From: Promethearchaeia archaeon
GTDB lineage: Archaea > Asgardarchaeota > Lokiarchaeia > Sigyniarchaeales > SOKP01
Length of the DNA: 62,833 nucleotides
Direction of reading: 5' to 3'
Assembly (NCBI GenBank): GCA_029856105.1
Contig: JAHQWH010000009.1
Span: forward strand, 1-62,833
Below, piece after piece: positions 17,608 to 25,936 of the stretch. The notes under the pieces are model-generated. The model made no database searches. It worked only from the letters and a program-made list of their open reading frames with translations, and was not told where the DNA came from. Position 1 is the stretch's first letter. The number at the start of each line of letters is the position of its first letter. A program made the position numbers and the translations under genes.

Positions 17608-19254
17608 ATGAAAAAGAAATCAATTAAAGCGAGATTTATTAATACATTCATTAGAGATGTTAATATCTCTAAAGAATCATTTTTTTATTTGTTTTTAACG
17701 CTATTTGCATTAATCTTAATGGTGGAGGTAACTGTACTCAGATATGTCTTATTAAATGAAATAAGTCCTATGCTAGAATTTGAAATAATCTTAGCCCTCT
17801 TTATAATAGCATTTGGTTTTATTATATCAGGATATTTAGTCGACCGAATAAAGAATAAAACTAAGAATTTTAACATTATATTTATTGTATGTATAGCTGG
17901 TCTATTTTTAAGTACATTTAAAAACACTTTCTTTGATCATTTTGGAATATTGATTGGTCTACTTGGATTAATTCAATTAACTTCTCTGTGGTTTTCTACA
18001 TTGATTCATAACACAACAATATTAAATAGAGGACGGATAACAGCATACTTATTAATACTTTGTATCGGATCAAGCGTAATTAGCATATTTTTCACTTATT
18101 TTGATCTTTTATATAATACTTTTTCCGTATTTATGGCTATTATTTTATTTTTTATTTATAAAAGTTCAAAAAAAAATCAATATTTAGAAAACGAAAAACA
18201 TTTAGAATCAACAACCAAATTTAAGAAAATAATATTTGAAAAACATTTTTTTAGGTATTCTTCTAGTTTCTTCGTTTTAAGTTTTATTTTGGGTGATTTA
18301 GTAGCAAGATTTACGCTTCACATAAATTTATTTATTTTTTCAATAGCAACTATATTATACCTTGTAGCTGCTGGTTACTTTTTAGATAATATCGGGAGAA
18401 AAGTATCACTTGTCCTAGGTATACTTCTTCTTTCATTTTTTCTTATTACTTATGGTTCATATATAGAATCGCCAACTATTTTTGGATTACCTCGGGAAAT
18501 TTTCCTTTCAATACATTATGCCTTTTCGTTAGCACCACTATTATTAGCTATCTTCACGATTTCCGGAGATTTTTCAACTGAAAGAGAGAATATAAGATAC
18601 AGAGGCCGCATTAATGGACTTTTCATTTCTTTAGTATTTTTTGGTGTCATTTTTGGATTTTTCTTCAGTCGCACGTTAAACCTTTTATATTTATTATATC
18701 CTGAATTAAATATTATTATTCCAGATTTTCCAAATAGGTTGAACTCCTTTTTACTGGTAATTTTACTTGTATGGATGATGGCAATGAAAGAAATTTTAAT
18801 TTCTAAAGAAAAAAATTGGTCATCAGCAATAATAAATCTTTATGTTTTTAGCGTTAGTGGGGTTGGGCTTTACTACCATAATTTCAAGAAAAGTGCCCAA
18901 GGGGAAGAAAAAGAGAAGAAGAGAGAGATGGATGAAGATATTATTTCTGGTGCTTTGACAGGTGTTGTAGGAATCATTTCTGAAATTACTCAAAGCAAAA
19001 AACAGTTAAGGAAAATTGACAAGGAGGGTTATGATCTTCTATTCTCTTTTGGAAAATACCATATTGCCTGCTTAATAACAAAAATAGATTTACCAGTGTT
19101 ATTAAAGAAACTTGATGAGTTTTCAAAAGATTTTGAAGTAAAATTCGGGAAGTATCTTAAAAAGTTTGCTGGAAATGTATCCCCCTTTGAAGATACTAAG
19201 TATTTAGTTGAAAAATACTTCAATCAGAAATATTCTGATTTATTTGGGGCATAA
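17608..19254 (+). CDS. MFS-type membrane protein fused to a longin-like domain
   Basis: A 548-residue fusion. Residues about 22-405 hold roughly 12 hydrophobic helices in an MFS-like arrangement, with the loop YFLDNIGRKVSLVLG matching the MFS G-x-L-x-D-x-x-G-R-K/R motif. From about 407 to the end is a soluble domain beginning IINLYVFSVSGVGLYYHNF, then a helix (ISGALTGVVGIISEITQS), strands (YDLLFSFGKYHIACLITK) and two C-terminal helices. That order closely mirrors the N-terminal domain of the Arf-like protein at 33.0-33.9 kb, so I call it longin-like. It suggests a membrane protein able to dock a small GTPase. The transported substrate is unknown. Confidence 0.75.
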   Translation: MKKKSIKARFINTFIRDVNISKESFFYLFLTLFALILMVEVTVLRYVLLNEISPMLEFEIILALFIIAFGFIISGYLVDRIKNKTKNFNIIFIVCIAGLFLSTFKNTFFDHFGILIGLLGLIQLTSLWFSTLIHNTTILNRGRITAYLLILCIGSSVISIFFTYFDLLYNTFSVFMAIILFFIYKSSKKNQYLENEKHLESTTKFKKIIFEKHFFRYSSSFFVLSFILGDLVARFTLHINLFIFSIATILYLVAAGYFLDNIGRKVSLVLGILLLSFFLITYGSYIESPTIFGLPREIFLSIHYAFSLAPLLLAIFTISGDFSTERENIRYRGRINGLFISLVFFGVIFGFFFSRTLNLLYLLYPELNIIIPDFPNRLNSFLLVILLVWMMAMKEILISKEKNWSSAIINLYVFSVSGVGLYYHNFKKSAQGEEKEKKREMDEDIISGALTGVVGIISEITQSKKQLRKIDKEGYDLLFSFGKYHIACLITKIDLPVLLKKLDEFSKDFEVKFGKYLKKFAGNVSPFEDTKYLVEKYFNQKYSDLFGA

Positions 19255-19257
19255 ATG

Positions 19258-19752
19258 TCATTTTTTATTTAGTTCGATAATTTTATCAATGGATTTAATA
19301 ATTCCATCTTCGATTCTTTTAAGAACTTTATTATATTCATTTTCCTCTAAATAGAAAGGATCTTTTATTTCTAGATTGTAAGTTTCTCCAGCAAATTCTA
19401 AGAGTAAAAAAGTCTTTTCATCCAGATCTTTTAACTGCTTGAATCTTCTCTTCAATTTTCTAACGTGGTATTTCTCTTCGAAACATAGAATAAGGTCTTG
19501 TTTAATTATCAGTTCTTCATCGGCATCCTTGGCTTGAAAATCGTCCATTTCGACGCCTTTAGATTTAAGATATTTTAACGTGCCTTCTTGAGGTTGCTCA
19601 TAATAGTGGTAAAGTCCTGCCGAATCAAAAGCTATATCTTTTAATTCATCTTTATATATTGTCTGCTGTAACCGCTTAGCAAAATATTCCGCAAATGGTG
19701 ATCTGCAGGTATTACCACTACATAAAAAAAGTATGTTTTTAATTTTAGGCAT
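19258..19752 (-). CDS. Low-molecular-weight protein tyrosine phosphatase, copy 3
   Basis: A 164-residue LMW-PTP-fold protein with a complete P-loop, CSGNTCRSP (C-x5-R-S), the FDSAGLYHYY segment, the DDFQAKD region and the general-acid loop KDPFYLEE. It is clearly paralogous to the copies at 14.8 and 15.3 kb: all three share an extended helix with R-x-R/K-F-x-x-L before the TFLLLEFAGE-type strand. It ends 4 nt from the convergent MFS-longin gene. The substrate could be protein phosphotyrosine or another phosphoester, and arsenate reductase is also possible. Confidence 0.9.
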   Translation of the reverse strand: MPKIKNILFLCSGNTCRSPFAEYFAKRLQQTIYKDELKDIAFDSAGLYHYYEQPQEGTLKYLKSKGVEMDDFQAKDADEELIIKQDLILCFEEKYHVRKLKRRFKQLKDLDEKTFLLLEFAGETYNLEIKDPFYLEENEYNKVLKRIEDGIIKSIDKIIELNKK

Positions 19753-19902
19753 AATCTAAACCATAAAATGTAGACAACCAAAAAAAAATTATTATTCTGT
19801 TCAAAAAGATATATAAAAATAATTTCATTTTGCTATTTTAAGATATTTTGGTAAAAACATGGGGTTTGAAAAAATATTTCGCTAAAACTTAAGACGGGGT
19901 TC

Positions 19903-21453
19903 TTGATAATCGGAGGAGGCATTTCTGGTCTATCTTTAGCTATTAACTTAGCAGATATGGTTCCTGAGGAGGATATATTATTAATTACCAAAGAAAAATT
20001 ATCAGAATGCAACACTTTTTATGCCCAAGGTGGAATCGCATGTGTACGGGACAAGAATGATAGTTTTGAGAAACACATTCAAGATACATTAATCGCCGGG
20101 GATGGACTTTGTAATGAAGAGGTTGTAAGGTTAATTGTATCAAAAGCGCCTGAAAGAATTGATCAACTAATTGAGATGGGAGTTGAATTCTCAAGGAATA
20201 ATGAGGGGGAATATGATCTTGGAAAAGAAGGAGGTCACTCTGAAAGAAGAATTCTTCACGTAAATGATTTAACAGGGCAGAATATAGAGCTTAAGCTTAT
20301 CGAAAAAGTAAAAAAAATTCCAAATCTTCAAATTAAAGAAAATTGGTGTGCTATCAATTTATTCTGTAATAATTTTAGATGTGATGGCGCTTACGTATTA
20401 AATCAAGAGAGCGAAGAGATTTACAATATTTCTGCTAAATCTACAATTTTAGCGACTGGTGGGGCCGGTAAGATTTATCTTTATACCACAAATCCAGATG
20501 TTGCCTCTGGAGATGGAATTGCAATGGCATATCGTGCTGGAGCGATAATTGCTAATATGGAATTTTATCAATTTCATCCTACTTGTCTTTATCACCCATT
20601 TGCTAAATCTTTCTTGATAACAGAAGCCATGAGAGGGGAAGGTGCTGTTTTAAAAGATATTTATGGCAATGAATTTATGGAAAAATATCATCCATTAAAG
20701 GAATTAGCACCACGAGATATTGTATCACGAGCAATTGATGTAGAACTTAAGCGAACTGGATATGACCACGTAGTATTAGATTTTGCATCATATAAGAGTC
20801 CTGATTTTATTAAAAGTCATTTTCCAGGCGTTTACGAGCAATGTAAATTATTTAATATTGATATTACTAAAGATCCGATACCCGTTGTCCCAGCAGCTCA
20901 TTATAGTTGTGGAGGTGTAATTGCCAAAGTAAATGGTTCTACAAAAGTAAAAAATCTCTACACAATTGGAGAATCAACTTGTACGGGATTGCATGGAGCT
21001 AATCGATTAGCAAGTAATTCTTTATTAGAAGGATTAGTATGCGCATATGAATGTGCTGAAACACTTGCAAAAAAAGCGAAAGATCTGAAAATCACCGAAT
21101 TTAAAGAATGGGAACCCGGTCATGCCGTACCCTCTACAGAAGCGGTTATAATAACACAGAATTGGGATGAAATAAGAAGATTCATGTGGAATTACGTTGG
21201 AATCGTCCGAACGGATAAGCGTCTTCAAAGAGCTAAAAAAAGAATTAATATGCTTCTAGAAGAAATCAATCAATATTATTGGGATTTTAAGCTAGAAAAG
21301 AATCTCGTTGAACTTAGAAATTTAGCTACAGTGGCTAAAATTATAATTGTAAGCGCTATCTCACGTAAAGAAAGTCGTGGAATTCATTACAATTTAGATC
21401 ATCCATATAAATCTGAAATGAGTAGAGCTACTACAATTAGAAGACCTTGGTAA
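19903..21453 (+). CDS. nadB: L-aspartate oxidase
   Basis: FAD enzyme that oxidises aspartate to iminoaspartate, the first step of NAD synthesis. The FAD-binding GGGISGLSLA, NTFYAQGGIA, the active-site blocks QFHPTCLYHP and MRGEGAVLKD, PAAHYSCGG and GLHGANRLASNSLLEG fit NadB. The fumarate reductase flavoprotein family is related, but the length and PAAHYSCGG favour NadB. The TTG start at 19903 trims the usual N-terminal strand. The frame is open 11 codons further upstream without a standard start, and one extra A in the run at 19867-19872 would join it to an ATG at 19859. The true N-terminus is therefore uncertain. Confidence 0.85.
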   Translation: MIIGGGISGLSLAINLADMVPEEDILLITKEKLSECNTFYAQGGIACVRDKNDSFEKHIQDTLIAGDGLCNEEVVRLIVSKAPERIDQLIEMGVEFSRNNEGEYDLGKEGGHSERRILHVNDLTGQNIELKLIEKVKKIPNLQIKENWCAINLFCNNFRCDGAYVLNQESEEIYNISAKSTILATGGAGKIYLYTTNPDVASGDGIAMAYRAGAIIANMEFYQFHPTCLYHPFAKSFLITEAMRGEGAVLKDIYGNEFMEKYHPLKELAPRDIVSRAIDVELKRTGYDHVVLDFASYKSPDFIKSHFPGVYEQCKLFNIDITKDPIPVVPAAHYSCGGVIAKVNGSTKVKNLYTIGESTCTGLHGANRLASNSLLEGLVCAYECAETLAKKAKDLKITEFKEWEPGHAVPSTEAVIITQNWDEIRRFMWNYVGIVRTDKRLQRAKKRINMLLEEINQYYWDFKLEKNLVELRNLATVAKIIIVSAISRKESRGIHYNLDHPYKSEMSRATTIRRPW

Positions 21454-21541
21454 TTTGAATCTAAATAATAATAATAATAATATAATTTTATATTTTTACT
21501 CTCATTTATAATGATTATAATTAAAGGATAGTGTAAAAAGA

Positions 21542-22342
21542 TTGAGTCTTGGAAAGGGCATTAGAATTGAACGGTTGTTCGATCGAAAAAGCAAAAGAAC
21601 GATAATTGTACCAATGGACCACGGCCTCACTGTAGGTACAATTAAAGGATTAGAAAATTTGGCTGATATTGTTGATAAGGTAGCTATAGGTGGCGCAAAC
21701 GCGGTTTTAATGCATTCGGGTATGGTTGGAGCGGGGCATAGGCAGTACGGACAAGATATAGGGTTAATTATTCACCTTTCGGGAGCAACAAGTTTAACTC
21801 CAAACCCTGATAGAAAAGTATTGGTGTGTTCTGTAGAGCGAGCCTTGAAAATGGGTGCAGATGGAGTTTCAATTCATATTAATATAGGCGCTGATGAGGA
21901 ACCAGAAATGCTTCAAGACGCTCATAATGTCGTTGAGTCATCAAGAGAATGGGGCTTACCGCTTATAGCAATGATGTATCCTAGAGGTAAAAAAATAAAA
22001 GATGAGAATGCTCCTGAAGTAGTTAATATTGCTGTAAGAGCCGGTGCTGAATTAGGCGCTGACATAGTAAAAACAAATTACACTGGAGATATTGACTCTT
22101 TCAAATATATCGTAAAAAGTGTACATGTTCCAGTTATTATAGCCGGTGGTCCGAAAACTGATACGATTCAAGATTTGCTCCAACTAGTTTACGATTCTAT
22201 CCAAGCAGGAGGTAAAGGAGTTGCGTTTGGAAGAAATGTTTTTCAAGCGGATGATCCTATAAAAATTGTTAAAGCTCTATCAAAAATTGTACATCATAAA
22301 TACACCGTAGAAGAAGTTCTAAAAGAATACCAAATAAAATAG
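21542..22342 (+). CDS. Archaeal class I aldolase (DhnA / MJ0400 type), probable ADH synthase
   Basis: A 266-residue TIM-barrel Schiff-base aldolase from a TTG start. PMDHGLTVG near the N-terminus, the lysine in [10 protein letters not shown] that should form the Schiff base, the phosphate-binding end IIAGGPK and [12 protein letters not shown] are clear. The closest pattern I recognise is 2-amino-3,7-dideoxy-D-threo-hept-6-ulosonate synthase (the archaeal route to 3-dehydroquinate). Fructose-bisphosphate aldolase of the same family cannot be excluded by eye. There are no other aromatic-pathway genes nearby. Confidence 0.8.
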   Translation: MSLGKGIRIERLFDRKSKRTIIVPMDHGLTVGTIKGLENLADIVDKVAIGGANAVLMHSGMVGAGHRQYGQDIGLIIHLSGATSLTPNPDRKVLVCSVERALKMGADGVSIHINIGADEEPEMLQDAHNVVESSREWGLPLIAMMYPRGKKIKDENAPEVVNIAVRAGAELGADIVKTNYTGDIDSFKYIVKSVHVPVIIAGGPKTDTIQDLLQLVYDSIQAGGKGVAFGRNVFQADDPIKIVKALSKIVHHKYTVEEVLKEYQIK

Positions 22343-22359
22343 ATGAGTTAAAGAAAATT

Positions 22360-22500
22360 ATGAAACAAGATAAATTGGTTTCTTACCCTTATTTAGTAAA
22401 GAGAGCGATTAAGGGCTCAATTGAATTTGTAATAATTTTGATTTTACTATTCTACTTACCGGAAATATTTAACTTTTTTCAGTTTTTATACGGATTATAA
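22360..22500 (+). CDS. Small single-pass membrane protein
   Basis: A 46-residue frame from ATG at 22360 to TAA at 22500. It has a basic N-terminus (Lys and Arg up to residue 19) followed by a strongly hydrophobic helix (FVIILILLFYLPEIF). It fits in the gap between the aldolase and the next membrane protein with almost no overlap, which favours a real gene. No family is recognised. Confidence 0.45.
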   Translation: MKQDKLVSYPYLVKRAIKGSIEFVIILILLFYLPEIFNFFQFLYGL

Positions 22501-22514
22501 ATGAGGAAATAAAT

Positions 22515-23021
22515 ATGTTTCCAATTTTTCATGTTGCTATTCCGTTAATTCTCTTTGAATTACCACTGGTTAAGAAGAGATTTGAATTTAATAGATTTGC
22601 GTTAATTATTGGCTCGTTATTTCCAGATATTATTGATAAATTTCTACTCTTTTTAAATATGGGTTCAGGGAGGGGAATCTCACATACAATTTTATTTATT
22701 TTAATCAGTTTTGTTATTTTGCATTTTATTACGAAAGGAAGAAAATCTATATCAATACCATTTTTAGGGGGAATGGTTGTTCACTTAATTCTAGATCTAC
22801 CAGAAGTACCACTCTTTTATCCATTTATCATGTATGATTTTATTTTAATTGACGATCCTATTGGATTATGGTTACATACATTATTTAACAATCCCGTAGT
22901 TTATTTGACGGAGATAACAGGGATTCTAATTTTCATTTTTATCGTTATAAATAACAAATTGTACAGTATAAAAGAAATCACAAATTACCTAAAGAGTAAT
23001 ATTAACCTAGAACCTCATTAA
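22515..23021 (+). CDS. YdjM/DUF457-type membrane metal-dependent hydrolase
   Basis: A 168-residue membrane protein with about four hydrophobic segments and the His/Asp pattern of the YdjM/DUF457 family: an N-terminal FHVAIPL, SLFPDIIDK, GISHTI and HLILDLPEVP. These would form a metal site facing the membrane. Family members are called metal-dependent hydrolases from these residues, but substrates are mostly unknown. It starts 14 nt after the small membrane ORF and may form an operon with it and the aldolase. Confidence 0.7.
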   Translation: MFPIFHVAIPLILFELPLVKKRFEFNRFALIIGSLFPDIIDKFLLFLNMGSGRGISHTILFILISFVILHFITKGRKSISIPFLGGMVVHLILDLPEVPLFYPFIMYDFILIDDPIGLWLHTLFNNPVVYLTEITGILIFIFIVINNKLYSIKEITNYLKSNINLEPH

Positions 23022-23153
23022 TAGAATAAAAACAAATAATTTAACTTTTAAAAGTAATACTACTATTTTTTATTTTTATAGCTTAGATTATTTTAATTAA
23101 CATAATTGATTTTAAAATAACAATTACAAATTCGATTACCAATAAAAATAAAA

Positions 23154-23885
23154 ATGAGCCAAACTAACATCCTCCATGTCATTATTGACAATAGAGAAAG
23201 GAAGTTAATCACATTATTGGAAGAGAAGTACATTAATATCAAGTTCGAAACTAAACAATTAGATATTGCGGATATAGTAATTTCTGAAGATGTAGCAATT
23301 GAAAGAAAAGAAGGGTTTGATTTCGTTTCTTCTATTATGGATAATCGTTTATTTGAGCAGTGTCTTCGCTTAAAAGAAACCTACACAACGCCTATATTAA
23401 TTCTAGAGGGATTAAATGATAATGTGTTTGAAAATACTGGAATGAAGATTTCCTCAATTTATGGTGCTCTGGCATACATTTCTTATAAATTGGGAATATC
23501 TATAATTCCCACTCGTAACTTGGAGGATACGGCGATTGTAATCGAAAGGATTGCCTATCGCGAACAAGTAAAGGATGGAGCATTCATTCTCTCCCGAAGG
23601 GCACCAAAAGGTATGAGTACTGAAGAAAGAAGGACATTTATTGTGGAAGGATTTGTAGATATTGGCCCAAAAAAGGCAAAATCTTTAATAGATAATTACA
23701 AGACGCCCTATCGCGTGTTAAAGGCAATTCAACAAACAGAAATTACATTTACTCGGACAGGAACCCCAAAAGGAATTAAAGGCCCCTTAAGTGAACTTTC
23801 TGGGTTTGGGTGGAAATTTGTAGAAAAGAATAAAGAAATGCTTTTTGGGAAAATAAAGGATCCTCAAAAAAGAATTAATGAATAG
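23154..23885 (+). CDS. XPF/ERCC4-family nuclease
   Basis: A 243-residue structure-specific DNA endonuclease of the XPF/Mus81/Hef group, acting on flaps, forks or bubbles in repair. The nuclease motif IDNRERK (11-17), LDIADIVI (36-43) and AIERKEGFDF (49-58) reproduce the G-D-x-n-E-R-K-x-x-x-D active site. The N-terminal Gly is replaced in the first part, but the metal ligands are present. Residues about 165-230 read as tandem helix-hairpin-helix (FVDIGPKKAKSLIDNY). There is no helicase domain, so it resembles the short euryarchaeal/crenarchaeal form. It is followed 13 nt later by the TauE-like gene. Confidence 0.9.
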   Translation: MSQTNILHVIIDNRERKLITLLEEKYINIKFETKQLDIADIVISEDVAIERKEGFDFVSSIMDNRLFEQCLRLKETYTTPILILEGLNDNVFENTGMKISSIYGALAYISYKLGISIIPTRNLEDTAIVIERIAYREQVKDGAFILSRRAPKGMSTEERRTFIVEGFVDIGPKKAKSLIDNYKTPYRVLKAIQQTEITFTRTGTPKGIKGPLSELSGFGWKFVEKNKEMLFGKIKDPQKRINE

Positions 23886-23898
23886 AGATTAAATATTT

Positions 23899-24660
23899 AT
23901 GATTATACCTATATCACTAATAGCAATTTTCTTCTCGAGTACGGTCTACGGGATTATAGGATTCGGCGACGCGTTGATATTAATCCCTATTTTAGCTCCA
24001 ATAATAGGCGTTAAGGATGCGGTAATACTGGTAAATATCTGGGGCACTTTTCCCGCTTTACTCAATTATATTAAATATAGAGAATTTTTAGATAGGGGTT
24101 ATTTTCTCCGAATTGTATCGCTAGGCATTCCCGCCACAATTCTAGGAACTTATTTAATTATAAATATTCGATTGGAATGGGTTGAGTTAATTTTGGGCGT
24201 TTTTATTCTGATATATTCTTCTTTAAAACTCAGTAATTACATTAAGGGTCAATCTCAAATTGAAATACAAAAGGAAATAAACACAACATCGCCTTTAATT
24301 TTGTTCGGGGGGTTCTCTTATGGTTTGTTAACGGGTTTAATTGGTGCGGCAGGACCCATTAATGTAGCCCTATTAGAAAAAACAGGACATTACAGAGAAA
24401 GTTTTATCGGAAATTTTGCTGCTATTGGAATAGTACTTTCCGTTTCAAGAATCCCATTCTATTTAGTTGAAGGACTATTCCCAAGCGAACTACTGTTAAT
24501 ATTCTTCTTCGCTTTTCCAATTATATTCCTCGGGGCTAAACTTGGTCATAAGATTACTCCTAAAATTCCTATAAAAAAATTTCAGATTCTTGTTTTTTGT
24601 TTTCTCTTAGTTATTAGCATTAAGTCGATTGTTTCGTCAATTTTGAGTTTGATTAGTTAA
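23899..24660 (+). CDS. TSUP/TauE-SafE-family transporter
   Basis: A 253-residue membrane protein with about eight hydrophobic helices in two similar halves, the layout of the TSUP (sulfite exporter TauE/SafE, DUF81) family. Both halves carry the family-type glycine-rich start: GIIGFGDALILIPILAPIIG in the first and GLLTGLIGAAGPINVALLE in the second. Members move sulfite, thiosulfate or other small anions, or sulfur organics. The substrate here is unknown. Close spacing suggests co-transcription with the nuclease, without functional logic. Confidence 0.85.
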   Translation: MIIPISLIAIFFSSTVYGIIGFGDALILIPILAPIIGVKDAVILVNIWGTFPALLNYIKYREFLDRGYFLRIVSLGIPATILGTYLIINIRLEWVELILGVFILIYSSLKLSNYIKGQSQIEIQKEINTTSPLILFGGFSYGLLTGLIGAAGPINVALLEKTGHYRESFIGNFAAIGIVLSVSRIPFYLVEGLFPSELLLIFFFAFPIIFLGAKLGHKITPKIPIKKFQILVFCFLLVISIKSIVSSILSLIS

Positions 24661-24698
24661 AAAACATTCAAAAAAGAAATGATGAGATTTAAACTATT

Positions 24699-25331
24699 TT
24701 AATAGCCATTAATTTGTTTAAAATAATCGTCTGGATCGTCGATTCCAGATTTTAATAAATCATATTCCTTTTGAATTCCTAACTTCTTGCTAGTTCTATC
24801 CATATAAAGTAGATCTATTAAGTCGTTAAATCTCATCCAACATCCTAAAGCGTCAGAATAATCTTGCCACCCTCCAAAAACTAATTTACTTAAGATGAAA
24901 TCTTCTTTAGATGTTGCCCAACATTTGATATCGTCGAATTCGACTCTTATTCTCCTTTTTAGAGCTATAGGGCCAATCCTTTTATATTTACTTTTATTAG
25001 ATTTATCAATAATATAATTATCAAGCTTAATTCTTTCCTGTTTGTCTAAATATTGGATTATGTTAGTTTCTCTTGCTAGTATTGTAGTTGTATTCCAATC
25101 TTGAATGGGAAAAAAATCATTATCTTGTAATAATAAAATATATGTCTCAAGATTAATGTTTACTGAAATTATATCTACTACAAAATCAATATCTTGTGTA
25201 AACCTTGTTTCAGAATAGATACTAGTCAAAATTCCACCAACTAAATAATATTTAATACCCTTATCTTTTTCCATTTTTTCGAGAAAATTAATTAATTGAA
25301 TAAACGCATTTTTGTAAATTACTTCCATCAA
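24699..25331 (-). CDS. Nucleotidyltransferase-fold protein (AbiEii-like / DUF6036-like)
   Basis: A 210-residue protein with a minimal nucleotidyltransferase core: YYLVGGILTSIYSETRFTQD then IDF, giving the G-G (32-33) and D-x-D (47-49) pattern, a later downstream region VEFDDIKCW and a helical tail. This arrangement is common in stand-alone NTases that act as toxins in AbiE-like or MenAT-like pairs, or as antibiotic or tRNA-modifying NTases. It overlaps the end of an 88-codon upstream frame by 4 nt on the same strand, typical of toxin-antitoxin operons. Toxicity is inference. Confidence 0.65.
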   Translation of the reverse strand: MMEVIYKNAFIQLINFLEKMEKDKGIKYYLVGGILTSIYSETRFTQDIDFVVDIISVNINLETYILLLQDNDFFPIQDWNTTTILARETNIIQYLDKQERIKLDNYIIDKSNKSKYKRIGPIALKRRIRVEFDDIKCWATSKEDFILSKLVFGGWQDYSDALGCWMRFNDLIDLLYMDRTSKKLGIQKEYDLLKSGIDDPDDYFKQINGY

Positions 25332-25570
25332 TTTTTTCTCCCTCTTGTCTTTATTTTTTCGTGAAATTTATGCATTTCCAAAACAATTTCTTTGATTGTT
25401 TTATTTGGAAACCTTTCTTTTTCAATTCTAATGTAATTATTTATACCAAGGTCGCAAATTTCGAAAAAAATTTTCACCGCATCTTCAGTGGGTATTTTAT
25501 TCATAAATTCCATTCTTCCCTTGAAGTTTCTTACGATTTTTCTGTAATTATTATCATTAGTTTCTGGCAT
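25328..25570 (-). CDS. Small basic protein, candidate antitoxin of the NTase pair
   Basis: About 80 residues from ATG at 25570 (MPETNDNNYR); the frame extends eight codons further to a TTG at 25594, a weaker start. It is a basic helical protein with a C-terminal KIKTRGRKN tail. Its stop overlaps the start of the nucleotidyltransferase gene by 4 nt, so the two are translationally coupled. Size, order (small gene first) and coupling match toxin-antitoxin pairs. No known antitoxin domain is recognised. Confidence 0.55.
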   Translation of the reverse strand: MPETNDNNYRKIVRNFKGRMEFMNKIPTEDAVKIFFEICDLGINNYIRIEKERFPNKTIKEIVLEMHKFHEKIKTRGRKN

Positions 25571-25722
25571 AATTCTTATTTTTTTTAAAACCAAAATATA
25601 TTTACACTTCTTCCTTCTTAATGTAATTATTCCATTTTGAACTTATTAATTTTCCTTATACGCTTTATACATTAATCTTTTAAAAAAAAGAAAAGACTTC
25701 TATCATTTAATAAAAAAGTAAT

Positions 25723-25748
25723 ATCAGATTATAAAAAAACAATCTGAT
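25723..25748. repeat. Inverted repeat (8-bp stem, 10-nt loop) in an intergenic region
   Basis: ATCAGATT at 25723-25730 is matched exactly by AATCTGAT at 25741-25748 around an A-rich loop. It lies in the gap from 25571 to 25936, between two divergent transcription units. It could be an operator for the toxin-antitoxin-like pair or part of the promoter region of the NosD-like gene. Nothing else but AT-rich sequence was seen in the gap. Confidence 0.5.
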
Positions 25749-25936
25749 CACTATAAATATCTAATAATCTCTTATCTTCTCGAAAAATCGAATATTAACT
25801 GTTTTTATCATGCTTTTAATTAATATCTGCACTAACAAACTATTAATATTACATCTTCTTAACTTTGAATAAGAACTAGAGACAAATACATTTTAATCAA
25901 TAGATATTCTATTTATAACAATAAAGTGGTTGAATA

